The notes beneath the pieces are model-generated. The model was not told the origin of the DNA and did not search any database. It saw only the letters and a list, made by a program, of their open reading frames with translations. A stretch of DNA of 21,585 nt from Russula earlei (Eukaryota > Basidiomycota > Agaricomycetes > Russulales > Russulaceae), in the NCBI GenBank assembly GCA_025769875.1, contig JAGFNK010000795.1:1-21585 (forward strand). Direction: 5' to 3'. Below, piece after piece: positions 10,015 to 19,782 of the stretch. Position numbers and translations under genes: made by a program. Position 1 is the stretch's first letter. The number at the start of each line of letters is the position of its first letter.

Positions 10015-11533
10015 TGTCAAGACACATACTGCTGATCACTTAGGACTCAGGAGCAGGTGGGCAAGGGTCAGAACAGATGGTAGGCATTGAGTAATGGAGG
10101 ATGAGCCAAATGACAAGGAGGTACCAGATGGAGACTGGTATGTGTTGCAAGAGGCAAAGGCAAACACTAGAAGCTAGAGTGATGAAGGGACTTTAAACAA
10201 GGTGGTCATGAAAGAGTACCTTGAGAGCAAGGGGAATCTTTGAACAGAGCAGTCACAAGGAGTACCCTGAAAGAGGAGAGTATCACAAATGGACAGTCTG
10301 ATGACTGCCATGCTACATTGGGGCTTATATACTTGCTACAAAGCTGAGTATGAACTATAGAAATTATCTCAGACTCTTTAGAATGCTCCAATTGGATTCA
10401 AGGGGGCATAAACCTGTCATGTTAGACCTATAGGTGACTCAGGACAATTAGGGAGTTTGTGGAGCAATGACATCATAATGATATCACTGCAGAGTGCTTG
10501 ATGAGCATATGAGGTCATAGTGGAGTTGCTCAGTCAGCCATGATGTCAGTGGAGCTTTATGACATCATATAGGTCATTCTAGGAGGTCTAGGAATCCTTC
10601 CAGTGTTTCAGGACTTTAATGGCTGAGTGGCCATGTGGCTAGCACCATGGTGGGTTACCCAAATAGGGAGGAGGGTGTCTGAGCAAGCCACAGAGACTTG
10701 GAGGACAATGATTGCTTGTGCTCTATGCTTGTAGAAGGGAACAGTTGATGGAAGTAGAAGTAGATAGATGATGTGAAGTGAGAACAGTTACTTTGAGCAA
10801 TATAGAGCGATGTATGACCAGGTCTTGGCCTTGATTCACAACAGTCTGAGGACTGTCTGCTTCTTTATTGAGCACCTATATACTACAAGGGAACTACCAA
10901 ATAGAGAACAATTAACCTTGAAATCAAGCACAATGGGAGGATGAGTAAGATGTCTGAGCATGCTCAGTAAGCCACTGAGTAAAGGCATCCTAGGTGATGA
11001 GTAATGAGTAAGGGCCTTTATAGTCCACATGTTCATTGCTATTGCACATGCAAGGCATGTGCCGTGAGTTAGTTTAGAGCCAGTCTTTAGAGGACTTGGA
11101 GTATTTGTCAATGAGGAAGTGCTCTTTATGGTTCTATTAGGGGTCCTTAGAGTTGACCTTAATGTTAGTATTAAGGTCCTTAATGTTGCCTTATAGTTTA
11201 TTCTAAGGTTATCAGAGTTGGTCTAATAACACATTCTAGGGCCTATAGTATCTTCAATACTCTTTAATATGATATGGGGACTTTAGAGTCATCCTAAAGG
11301 GTCTTTAGAAGGCCTCAAATGTTGTCCTTTGGTGTTAGATAGTGTGCCAGCAAGTAGGGCTTGCTGTATGTTGATTGTGCCTTAAATTGATCACACAACA
11401 ATGTGTGCACAATGTTGTGGACACCTCTGCTCACTGCTTTTGGCCATGAGAAAAGTGTGCCACCATAAAGACCCCCTTTCCTCTAATATGAAAATGTCCC
11501 TCAATGGGTCTATCTGGGAAATGATTCATGACA
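10015..11533 (+). repeat. LTR copy (mosaic, same family as the solo LTR at 13052)
   Basis: It begins TGTCAAGAC and ends ATTCATGACA, like the solo LTR (TGTCAAGAC..GTTCATGACA). The two align at the start (CCAAAT..GTACCAGA..GACTGGTA near 10106-10150), at the AGTCACAAGGAGTACCCT block (10252) and along 10841-11533. The copy is 1519 bp against 962 bp. The GGACAGTCTG-GACTG/TATATACT module occurs twice (about 10290 and 10845), so the extra length is an internal duplication or a junction of two copies. Flanking pentamers GTCTG and GTATG differ at one base. No gag or pol is seen. The open frame at 10836-11111 (-) lies wholly inside the LTR and is not considered a gene. Confidence 0.65.
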
Positions 11534-12410
11534 GTATGCTCCTGTTGCAATCTTCTCATTTCCTCTGATGAACCAATTACTATATAGGATCCCAGTTGTT
11601 CCTCTCTTCCCTGGGCTTCAACATTTTCCAGATGGTTGAGACTACAAACAGTGGACAGGTGATAATTTAAAGGTGTTAATGAAGGTATTCTGGATTTAAC
11701 AACTCTTGAGTTTGAGACCTACAGATATTCCAGGTATTTCTTGCTGTGAATGCAGGATACATACCTTCTGCTATGGTTTGGAGCATTGCAACCTTTATGG
11801 ATGTTTGCTACATTGCCTGCCACAACATCATTACAGCACCTGCACTTGAACACTTCTGCAAAAGTGTTGAAAAGTTCCATGAGCTTTGGGACATCTTCAT
11901 TGAAGCAGCAGTCCAGGATTCAATATCACTGCCTCACCAACATGTGCTCAAACACTTCTACTACTCTATTCTTCTTTTTGGTTCACCTAATGGCCTCTGC
12001 TCTTCTATCATAGAATCAAGACATATTAAAGCAGTGAAGGAACCATGGCACTGATCCAGCCAATATTGAGTGCTGATCCAGATGCTTTGGACCCTTGTGT
12101 GGATGGATAAATTAGTGTCATTATGTTGGACTTTTTTGGATTGTGGAATGTTGGTTGAAATGACATCATGCTATATGGCAGACCAGGAGGATCAAAAGGA
12201 GATCCCACATTCTTCAGATGTCACTGATGATGAAGAGGATGGGGATGATGGTGGACCAGCACAGGTGATCCAACTATTCTGTCACAAATCTGGGCCCACC
12301 AAAATGTGGTGCATATAACCCAATTGCTTGTCCTACAGTGAATGATCTACACTCATTTATCTAGAGATAGGCTATCCACAAGACTCAGAAAGCTTGCGGC
12401 ATTTATCTCA

Positions 12411-12751
12411 ACCCATGTTTCCCTTTTGCCATGTGACAATTTCTCCCACTGCTTGATCGGTAGCTAGCACATAGCGATTGTGAAAACAATTTGATAGTTA
12501 CTATAGACAAAATAATTAGGGACACTCTCAGATACTTAAGAGCGTAGTACATACAGTAGATACTTCAGTTTCGTCTCACAGAAACTGAAGTAAGTACTTA
12601 CTATCACATGATCTTATCAGTAGCTGATTACACATTGTAGTAAGTTTTTATTAGGTAAATATGACACAATAGTTTTGTCTCACAGAAAATGAATAAGTTT
12701 TTATTAGATCTATTACGATCTAATCTACCTTATCACTGCACGATTCAACAT
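12411..12751. mobile_element. Probable 341-bp insertion in the Plavaka relic
   Basis: The transposase reading stops near 12405 and resumes at about 12757 (HPDEPTSDD). TCTCA stands on both sides (12406-12410 and 12752-12756), a possible 5-bp target duplication. Removing one copy plus the insert keeps frame and family spacing. The insert is AT-rich, keeps about six CpG (more than its surroundings), and contains the repeated unit TTYGTCTCACAGAAA (near 12571 and 12676) and a perfect 12-bp stem-loop. No terminal repeats longer than 5 bp are seen. Confidence 0.4.
12561..12592. repeat. Perfect 12-bp inverted repeat with 8-nt loop
   Basis: TACTTCAGTTTC (12561-12572) and GAAACTGAAGTA (12581-12592) are exact reverse complements around the loop GTCTCACA. 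It lies in the 341-bp insert. Part of the unit (GTCTCACAGAAA) recurs about 105 bp downstream without the full stem. Confidence 0.8.
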
Positions 12752-13051
12752 TCTCACATCCTTGATCACCCAGATGAGCCCACTTCTGATGACAGTCAAT
12801 GAGTGCCATCAATTTAAGGGTGAGCTCAAGGTCTATCATTCTGCTGTCACTACTTTCTATGCACCCAGTGATCTATCTGGGGTAGGGGGCATGTGCTGTG
12901 AGTGAATACAGTCAACTCCCTTCTTTCATGGTCATCCCTGGTGTGATATGGTGTTTGTCATCTTGGATGATTCAAACCCAGGTATGGAAGGAATGGAAAT
13001 CAGGCAGGTTCTCCTCCTCTTCTCATTTTATTGCCATCACAAGGCTCACTC

Positions 13052-14013
13052 TGTCAAGACTCACTGATGAACAATCCAGTTCATCAGTGAGATAAAGGCT
13101 CAGAGACAAGTCAACTGAGTTCAAGGACAAAGTTGGCAAAGAGCACAGTCCAAATAAGTAGCAAGTACCAGAGAGGGACTGGTACTGGCTGTGAGAGGTG
13201 ATCACAGAAAGAGAGGGCCAGATTGTACTAGATAGGGCAGTCACAAGGAGTACCCTCAGCAGTGGAGTGCCACAAATCAAATGGACAGTCTGAAGACTGT
13301 CTGCTACTTTATTGAGTGCTTATATACTATAAGAGAGCTGCTAAATAGAGAGCAAGTCATAACCTTGTTATCAAGTACAATTGATGGATGACTAAGAAGT
13401 CAGAGTATGCTTACTGAGCATGCTCAGTCATGCTCAGTAAGCTGCTGAGTAAGAAGGCTCATGTTGATGAGTAAGAGCCTTTAGTGTCCACATGTTCACT
13501 GCTTAGTACATGTGCAGAGCACTTGATTCATTTACTGTTAGTTAGTTTAGGGCCAGTCATCTGAGGACTTGTAGTTTGATTCAGGGAATAGAGTTGTCCA
13601 TAAGGCCCCTTATACAGTTCTATTAGGGTCCTTAGAATTGACTCTAATACTTCTATTAAGGTCTCCAGTGTTGCCTTATAGTTTGTTCTAAGGTTTCTAG
13701 AGTTAGTCTAATAACACATTGTAGGGTCTTTAGTATATCTGTTAGTGCCTCTTGTAAAGCACTTTGGGTCATCCTAAAGGGTCGTTAGGGGGGCTATAAT
13801 ACTGTCCTGTATTGCTAGAAGGGTTGCCACTAAGTAGGGCTTGCTGTATGTCAATTATGCCAAGAATTGCTTGCATGACAATGCATGCATGATATTGTGG
13901 ACACCTCTACTCACCCCTTTTGTCTGTGTGAACAGGGTGGCATCATAGAGGCTGGGTTTCCTCTAATAAGGAAGGGTCCTTCAAGGGCCCTCTCTGGGAA
14001 ATGGTTCATGACA
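13052..14013 (+). mobile_element. Solo LTR (962 bp) with 5-bp target duplication
   Basis: It starts TGTCA and ends TGACA, the TG..CA ends of an LTR. It is flanked by identical CACTC at 13047-13051 and 14014-14018. Taking out the LTR and one CACTC joins the Plavaka-like coding frame without a shift (HKAHS-HALVNW). It has a TATA-like CTTATATACT near 13319. No gag/pol or second LTR belongs to it, so it is a solo LTR left by recombination. It is the same family as 10015-11533. Confidence 0.85.
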
Positions 14014-14222
14014 CACTCACATGCACTGGTTAACTGGTTTGTCCATGACAATGAGCCTGATCCTGACACTGGGATGTGGACAGTTCAATTAGAATGTAAT
14101 AGGAAGGGAGAGCCCAATGTTCAGGTCATTCCCCTCAAGACTACTGCACATGGAGCTCACCTTTTACCAGTGTATGGTAGTACCAGGATTCCTGATGACT
14201 TATCTTATCATGATGCATTGGA

Positions 14223-14515
14223 TGTTGTGAGATGCAACCACAGATAGAGGGACCTCAAAGGAGGTGCTTAGTCATTGCCACCCTCTTGGGTCCGACTTGT
14301 GGGTTCAACACTATGTGACCCAACCTGGGGACCTCAGAGGAGGGGGTTGACATGCACTCACATGATTCCCTATATCCTGGTGCAATTAAGAAAATGGCCA
14401 GACTGGGGGTTGAATCCAGGACCTCCTGGATATATACCAGGTGCTCTAACCACTAAGCTACCTAGCCTCAGGTACAGTGAAGTGGATTAATCTATATGAC
14501 AGATTGTATGTCCAA
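14223..14515 (-). mobile_element. SINE-like 293-bp insert carrying a tRNA-like sequence
   Basis: It is flanked by CATTGGA on both sides (14216-14222 and 14516-14522), a 7-bp target duplication. Excising the insert plus one copy restores the Plavaka-like frame (DALD-SFYSFF). On the minus strand it holds a 48-nt leader, a 73-nt tRNA-like cloverleaf (14467-14395) followed by TTTT, and a body with two CTCCTYTGAGGTCC units (near 14331-14345 and 14250-14262). It has no protein and no terminal inverted repeats. A tRNA-derived SINE is the likeliest reading, though the tRNA is not at the very 5' end as would be usual. Confidence 0.6.
14395..14467 (-). tRNA. tRNA-like sequence (UAU loop triplet, probably a pseudogene or SINE head)
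   Basis: The 73 nt fold fully. The acceptor stem is GGCTAGG/TCTGGCC (7 pairs with two G-U), the D arm GCTT/GAGC with loop AGTGGTTA, the anticodon stem CCTGG/CCAGG, the variable loop AGGTC, the T arm CTGGA/CCCAG with loop TTCAACC, and the discriminator is A. The anticodon loop TATATAT puts UAU at 34-36 (Ile) but A at position 33, where U is near-universal. The T loop reads TTCAA where TTCGA is expected, a CpG transition in the B box. TTTT follows 1 nt after. It is probably inactive. Confidence 0.55.
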
Positions 14516-14592
14516 CATTGGACAGCTTTTATTCCTTCTTCATAAATCACTTTATTGATCATCATGCCCATGCATTTGTCACTAGTTCATAA

Positions 14593-15826
14593 TTATGTCT
14601 TTTGCAGTAAAAGTTTTGATGATCTGAGTTGAGTAGTATAGGTTTCTGTTATGGCGTCATGGCCATTGGAGCATTAGCTCAGGGTTCAGTGGGGCCAAGT
14701 CCCTGTGACTTGGTTCAAGGGTTCAATGGGGCCAGCTCAAAGAGACCAGATCAAGGGTTTAGCATCTCAAGACTAAGTCAGACAATGACTCAGTCCACAG
14801 ACAGAGTCAATCTTCTGATTTCACAGAAGAGGAGAACGATAAGAGAGAGGCAGAGGAGGAAGAGGAACACAAAGGTTCCTTGTGATGAGCTCAAGTTAAG
14901 CAGAGTGTAAGCCAGCACAAGCAAGGTTGTGATTGAGAGAGGATACAGGGCAAGGGATGTGACAGTAAATGGGACAAAGCTAAGCTTAGGGCATTCCCCA
15001 GCTTTTACAGGCACTTAAATACTGTATGTAGCAAGGCTGTACAGTACTATATGCAGAACAATAGATAAGAAGTCAACCGATAGCAGAAAGGGATCATAAC
15101 AATAGATGAAACATAAAGGACAAGACAATAAGAGACTATCAACATCAAGGGATGAAATGGTAACCAAGGAGATGAGGGTGGGAGTAGAGAACAACAGTAG
15201 GGTAAAACAATCAAAATTAGTGACAAACCAAAAGAGGGGTAGATCACAACAGTTTCTGAGTTTCTGAGTTTCAAGTTTCCAGAAACCTGGAATCTAATTT
15301 GCCAGTTTACTGATGCAAAGCAAAAACAAAAAAAGAGTAGCACTCTGCATTGCACCACTGCACATGCCCACATTATAAAATTGATGATCTTTTGTTTAAA
15401 ACATTCTTAAATACACATTTTAGGTCTTTTGAAGTGTGGACATTGTTTTGAAGCATGGAAAGTGGTTTTTGTTTCAATTTTTGGGAAAAAATAACAGGAA
15501 CTTTATTATATTTTATATTATGACATTATTTAACAAATAAGGTTTGCTTTACTATATGATGCAATTGCAATACATGATTACCAACTTTCATGGCATTTCT
15601 GCCTTTTCTGAGGGAAGGAGTTACAGAACTATCATGCTCAGATGCCCCCCTTGAACTGTGGTGAAAAGTAATCATATACAAAAGTCCCATGCGATGCTAT
15701 GTCGTTTATTGTCTAACAAGCTCTAGTGTGAACGGTGGTAAGGTAATTTTAGTTATGGCTATACGCCCAATCTGAGGGACGACGCTAGATTCAGAACCGC
15801 GGCAGGTGTAGACTTTGGAAGTAGAC
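14593..15826. other. Repeat-derived non-coding DNA and boundary of the CpG-poor block
   Basis: No protein family or RNA is recognisable. 14800-15200 is A/G-rich on +. 15255-15280 has a short tandem repeat of GTTTCTGA. 15310-15340 is A-rich. CpG is almost absent until about 15690, after which it rises sharply towards the carrier gene. The last 130 bp (15690-15826) are the presumed 3' untranslated region of that minus-strand gene. Confidence 0.55.
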
Positions 15827-18311
15827 TCACTTTCGCTTGCTCTGCTCGTACACCATATAGGATATCGAAACAGACGGGATGACCTGTGTGGGTGATGGCG
15901 TTGGCGGTTGATAAACAGAAGCCAACAACTGATCTGAACGGAGGAAGGAACCCACTTTGGCTAGCGTGGGCACCAATCCACGGTAAAACCCGCGCCATCC
16001 GTCTCGTCCATACGTCTTTCTGACAACGTCGGCGATGCCAGAGTAGCGCTCCGGGTGTCCCGATGAGCCCGACGCTTGCAGCCGCGTCCGCACAAGGTTC
16101 AGCGGGTAGACCATCGAGGCGCCCACACTTCCGGATATGCTCCCGAAAGCGAGCACGGCGAGAACGCCAGGTTCGTCTTTCCCGGTGGAACGCAAATAGG
16201 CCAACTTGAGGGCCTCGAAGGTGCTCATGTCGATGGCGGAATATCTGTGAAGAAATAAAAAAACCATGTGAGCGATCGTGGCATCGCCTCCCGAGAGGGT
16301 GCAAAGGACACGTGCGGGAATACGCCAACGAGGCCGACCTATCGCGATGTTGAGCGAGTGTGCGAGGCGGACAACGAACCATTACGCACACCTAGCCCCC
16401 GATAGTACGCCTTGAAGCCGCCCAACGCCCAGAGCCGCCTTGCGGCCGAAGCGAGAGTCCGATTCGACCCTTCGGTGCTGCTCATCCTCTGCGTTTTAAG
16501 CGTTTCGATCGGGTATATGCCTATTTCCAAAAAATCGACGATGAGGGGCCCCTCTAAGTCACAACGAGGGAGGGAACACTCGCTTAGTTGACTCGTGATG
16601 CCACCGATGCCGCCCGACAGAAAGCGGCTCGCTCCGCTGATGTCGCGTACGTCTTCCACATTGTCTATGTAATAAGCGAAAAATCGTTTCTATGGGCCGT
16701 CACAATCCTCTCTTCAGAACGCCCACTCGACGACGCCTGGAGGGGAGGGGGACGAATTGGGACATACGGAAGCCTCATACGTCATGAACTTGATCGCGGA
16801 CTCTGGGAAAATCTTCACGACGGACAACCCATTGCCCACCCAGAACGCGGCGATGCCGCCCTCGGCGTATATTCGGGCGATCGCGGATGCGATCGCCTTC
16901 ACGCCCCGCACACTCGCGCCCGGGAGCGGGGACGGGCCGCCGAGGTCTGGCGGCCTCGTGATGAGGAAAACTTTCAGACGGTCGAACGGGGCTGTGGACG
17001 TCCGCGACACTGTTCGCGGCCCAATGCACACTCAGCAAGAAGCAGCAGTCGGGGGGGATACGACCGCAATGAATCTCTGACCTGCGCCCGCTACGCCTCC
17101 GGCCGCTAAAAACTTGAGGGCGGTCGTGCCGCCCAGCCAGCTGTGGTGGTCATCCTCGATGGGGTGTTGGTGGTAGGGATCGTGCTCGTGGTACAGGCCG
17201 CCGCCGTCATCGTCACTCTCTGCGTCGCTCAGAGTGGGATCGTGATCTCCTGAAGGCACCGGCGGGAGCTGAACGGGCGGGGGCCGATAGATAAGGTAAT
17301 GAGGGGGCTTGTCTTCTGCGCTGAGGCTGACATCACCTGCGTACGGGTCGGGTCGGGAGAGGGCACGAAAGCCGATGGTCAGGCATACCACGCCACGTGG
17401 GGAGACCTGGACAACGCACCCTCCATTGTGACACGTGCGGCGCCACGGCCATCGTCGCCGAGGAATTTGCGCACCTGGTAAAACTGGTATATTTCCTTCG
17501 TGGACACCCTTCGGGGAAGTAGCAGTAGAAAGTCGCGGAACTCTTGAAAACTTATCGGGTGTGAGTGAGACGACGCGGTGAGGGAGGTCATAAAGTCGGA
17601 CAAGATCGACGGAGACACTTGTACACCTGGCAGCACCTTCTGGTTGAGAACGACGACGGCGGGCGAGAGGAGGCCTGGCAGGCTCACCTGCTTTCCGTAA
17701 AGCCACCGTCAGTTCCTCCGCGTCTAGACGTCCGTTGCTGTCCAAGTCTAGCTCATTATGGAAGATGTCCCAGAGCTCTGTTTGTTTTTGGATCACGACG
17801 TTTTTTGAGGCCGCGCGCACGAGTCGTCGAGTCGAGCTTTTTAACGCTTCGGAGCGCAAGGGAGGGAACGAGAGCGAGACTGACCGGCTTCCTTTTCCTC
17901 AGCGTACTTTCTGAACTCCTTCCAACGGATGTGGCCTGAGGACTTGCAGCTGCCCATGAGCTCTCTCTCGTACATCTTCCGCATCTGTCGTGCGCTTTCG
18001 GGAGTGAGAGCCGCGCTGCTAATGCTGTTGCTGCTACCGCTGCTGCCCACGGCCGGGTACGACGCCACGTCGGGATCCGAGCGCTCGGCGTCCGAGTCAA
18101 GCGCGGCGAGCAGCTGCTTCCACAGTGCACGCAAACGTGCTTTGCGGTACTCCCGGCCCTCTTGGGCGCGGAACTCGGCCAGCGACCTCGGCAGCGGATG
18201 GTACGAGGGCGGATCCGAGCGCAGGTGGGGAAGATATGGGCGGTCATGGGCTCCGGAAATGCTGCCATCGTACACGGCACGTTTGGAGAGTTCCGTGGAG
18301 GACTCGGGCAT
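15827..18311 (-). CDS. SAL1: EF-hand Ca2+-regulated mitochondrial carrier (Sal1/SCaMC type)
   Basis: Ten exons give 608 residues: 18311-17885, 17777-17688, 17626-17420, 17336-17082, 17009-16768, 16689-16584, 16520-16390, 16338-16316, 16244-15956, 15883-15827. All phases agree. The N-terminal part faces the intermembrane space in this family. It has one canonical EF loop (DLDSNGRLDAEE, about residues 153-164) and degenerate partners (for example ISFQEFRDFLLLL). An acidic, His-rich linker (YHEHDPYHQHPIEDDHH) leads to three carrier repeats with signatures PFDRLK (about 334), PIETLK (about 446) and PLNLVR (about 541). Conserved blocks include FWVGNGLSVVKIFPESAIKF, GVFPYSAID, GFYRGLVPT and VSISYMVYEQSKRK. 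Known relatives exchange ATP-Mg/ADP for phosphate across the inner membrane when Ca2+ binds. The introns at 16521-16583 and 16245-16315 need GC donors. The transport substrate is inferred from family. Confidence 0.9.
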
Positions 18312-18603
18312 TGTCTGCGGCGGGGAGGAAAAGTTGGGATTGCAAGGTTGCTAGAAAGGGGTGGGAAGGAGGGAAAATAATTAGCAGCTCATCAACACGA
18401 GCTGTCCTGTTATTCTTCGTTGGCGCCTTTCGTTGGTGGTCGACGTTCACCGCCATCCATTGTTACTCCACAAGGGCTTCGCAGGCAGGCACCCATTCGA
18501 TCACGTGAATAAATGGATTGGTTTGACTGTCAGGCTAAGGCTCTAATAATTACAACAGAGGGTATGACAATTATGGCGAGACAGTCATGTTCATAGTAAA
18601 CAG
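18312..18603 (-). promoter_or_regulatory. Upstream region of the carrier gene
   Basis: 292 bp separate the carrier ATG (18311) from the stop of the next minus-strand reading frame (18604). On the minus strand it is C/T-rich just before the ATG (pyrimidine tract around 18350-18380), as is common in fungal promoters and leaders. No TATA box is clear. The role is inferred from position. Confidence 0.35.
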
Positions 18604-19782
18604 TCATCCGAGATGAGTGTGTCCAGATTCAGCAGGGTACGTTTTGAACACAGACGTGATGGTCCGACCGGCGGTCACCATTGCGCTCCATAGCATGTCC
18701 GAGCATGATCGCCGTTTCCGCACCTTCTTGAGCCTCGAGGCTGGGATGTAGTGCATCGGTAATTCGGATTTTCTGTTCGTCTCCTTGCCCACATCAATCA
18801 ATCTCTTCTCATTTTGCCCGTCGAGAGCTAGTCGTAGATTCAATTCTGCCTGCAGAATGTCGTTATTGAACCAGGAACCCATATCGGCGTGAGATGAGAC
18901 GGCCGTGTGTCCCTCAGAGGACAGGGATTGCAGACTAGGTCGGGTTTTGACAGACGTTGGCTTGCGTGTGCTTTCGGACTTGCAGAGGGAAGGGGTTGGA
19001 GAGTGGCGCAGCGTCTGGAGCGAGGTCTTCATGGCAAGAGTTGGAGGATCGGGGTAGATCTGGCAAACAATGGATGCATTGGACTATCGTGGCAACCATG
19101 TGAGCGGAACCACGCACCATCCGGTAAGGACGCCCTAACGATGTTTGCTGTTCCAGCATGCCCGGAACGGCAATCGACCTCGGTCGCCGCACTGATGGGA
19201 TAGGCGGCGTCGGGGGACGGAAACTCTATCGCGAATCATAAGCAATCCCCACGACAAGCTCAGGGAGGAGGCCCACATGCCTTCGGGAATGGGCCTTTGG
19301 GTGAATAATGAGACCGAGAGGCATGTGAGTCTGTCAGAGATGCGGTCCGGGAAAACTCCTGAAACAGAGTTCATTGAGCTGAAGGGCTTGCAACCACCGG
19401 AGCACCGACATACTGCGTAAACCGGCTGGCGTTCGGGAAAGGCGGGCCCTACCGGGGCGGTAAAAGCGGCTACCATCACGGTAGAAATCCTGAGAGGCAC
19501 TTCTGACGACGCTGAGCCAGTTCTCGGGCATCTTGACAAAGAGTCAATTTGCCTTCTGCTCTCGCCAAGGGGGGAGGGAGGGGGATATGAAAGCGGGGGC
19601 TTACTGGTGGCAGAATGTCCTCCGGATCCCTCCACCGCGGGTCGTTTGTCCGCATTCCCTGAAGGGGGTGTGAATGAAGTGCCCATGTCGGACGAGAAGA
19701 CGGTGGGGTGGGTATGAACACCGGGCACGGGTTTTCGCCAGCCCATCCCACGAGAGTTCGAAGGGGGCGATTGCCTGGTCAT
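18604..19782 (-). CDS. Unrecognised Ser/Pro-rich protein, exons only partly resolved
   Basis: I do not recognise this gene. ATG at 19782 begins an exon to 19605 (59 codons, Pro/Ser/Gly-rich, MTRQSPPSNSRGMGWRKPVP). A good 49-bp intron (19556-19604, GTAAGC..GCAG) joins in phase to a short helical segment (KLTLCQDARELAQRRQK, from 19555). The path from there to the last long open frame (19032-18604) is unclear. That frame is Ser/Thr-rich, with a helix NNDILQAELNLRLALDGQNE and a basic patch RLKKVRKRRS before the stop. It may be one gene or two. CpG content is high, as in host genes and unlike the repeat block. The composition suggests a mostly disordered, possibly nuclear protein; this is inference. 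Confidence 0.35.

Larger units (their letters stand above)
11539..14592 (+). pseudogene. Plavaka-like transposase C-terminal half, relic split by insertions
   Basis: From memory of the family, basidiomycete Plavaka (CACTA-like) transposases contain a chain of conserved blocks that all appear here in order. They are PLFPGLQHFPDG-DYKQWTGD (11605-11665), a 49-bp intron 11685-11733, then VFLAVNAGYIPSAM, SLPHQHVLKHFYYSILLFGS and NGLCSSIIESRHIKAVKEPW (to 12051). Next come VYHSAVTTFYAPSDLSGVGG with DDSNPGMEGMEI (about 12833-13000), then HSHALVNWFVHDNEPDPDTG (from 14014), and last the tail FFINHFIDHHAHAF with stop TAA 14590-14592. Arg codons are often changed by CpG transitions (TGA in place of CGA in FPDG*DY). 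Three inserts (12411-12751, 13052-14013, 14223-14515) interrupt the frame. The N-terminal zinc-finger half is missing, replaced upstream by LTR sequence. Confidence 0.75.

Noticed and set aside
10836..11111. Minus-strand open frame of 91 codons
   Set aside because: It lies inside the LTR copy, and the matching part of the solo LTR at 13286 onward does not preserve it.
13885..14247. Single open frame of 120 codons read as a gene
   Set aside because: Its first part is LTR sequence (to 14013) and its last codons lie in the tRNA-bearing insert. Only 14014-14222 is Plavaka-like coding sequence.
14660..14720. Second tRNA-like stretch (TTAGCTCAGGGTTCAGTGGG)
   Set aside because: It resembles an A box, but no acceptor, anticodon or T stem can be formed around it.
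17032..17859. Continuous 275-codon minus-strand frame
   Set aside because: It reads through three introns of the carrier gene. The spliced model keeps the EF-hand and carrier motifs in phase.
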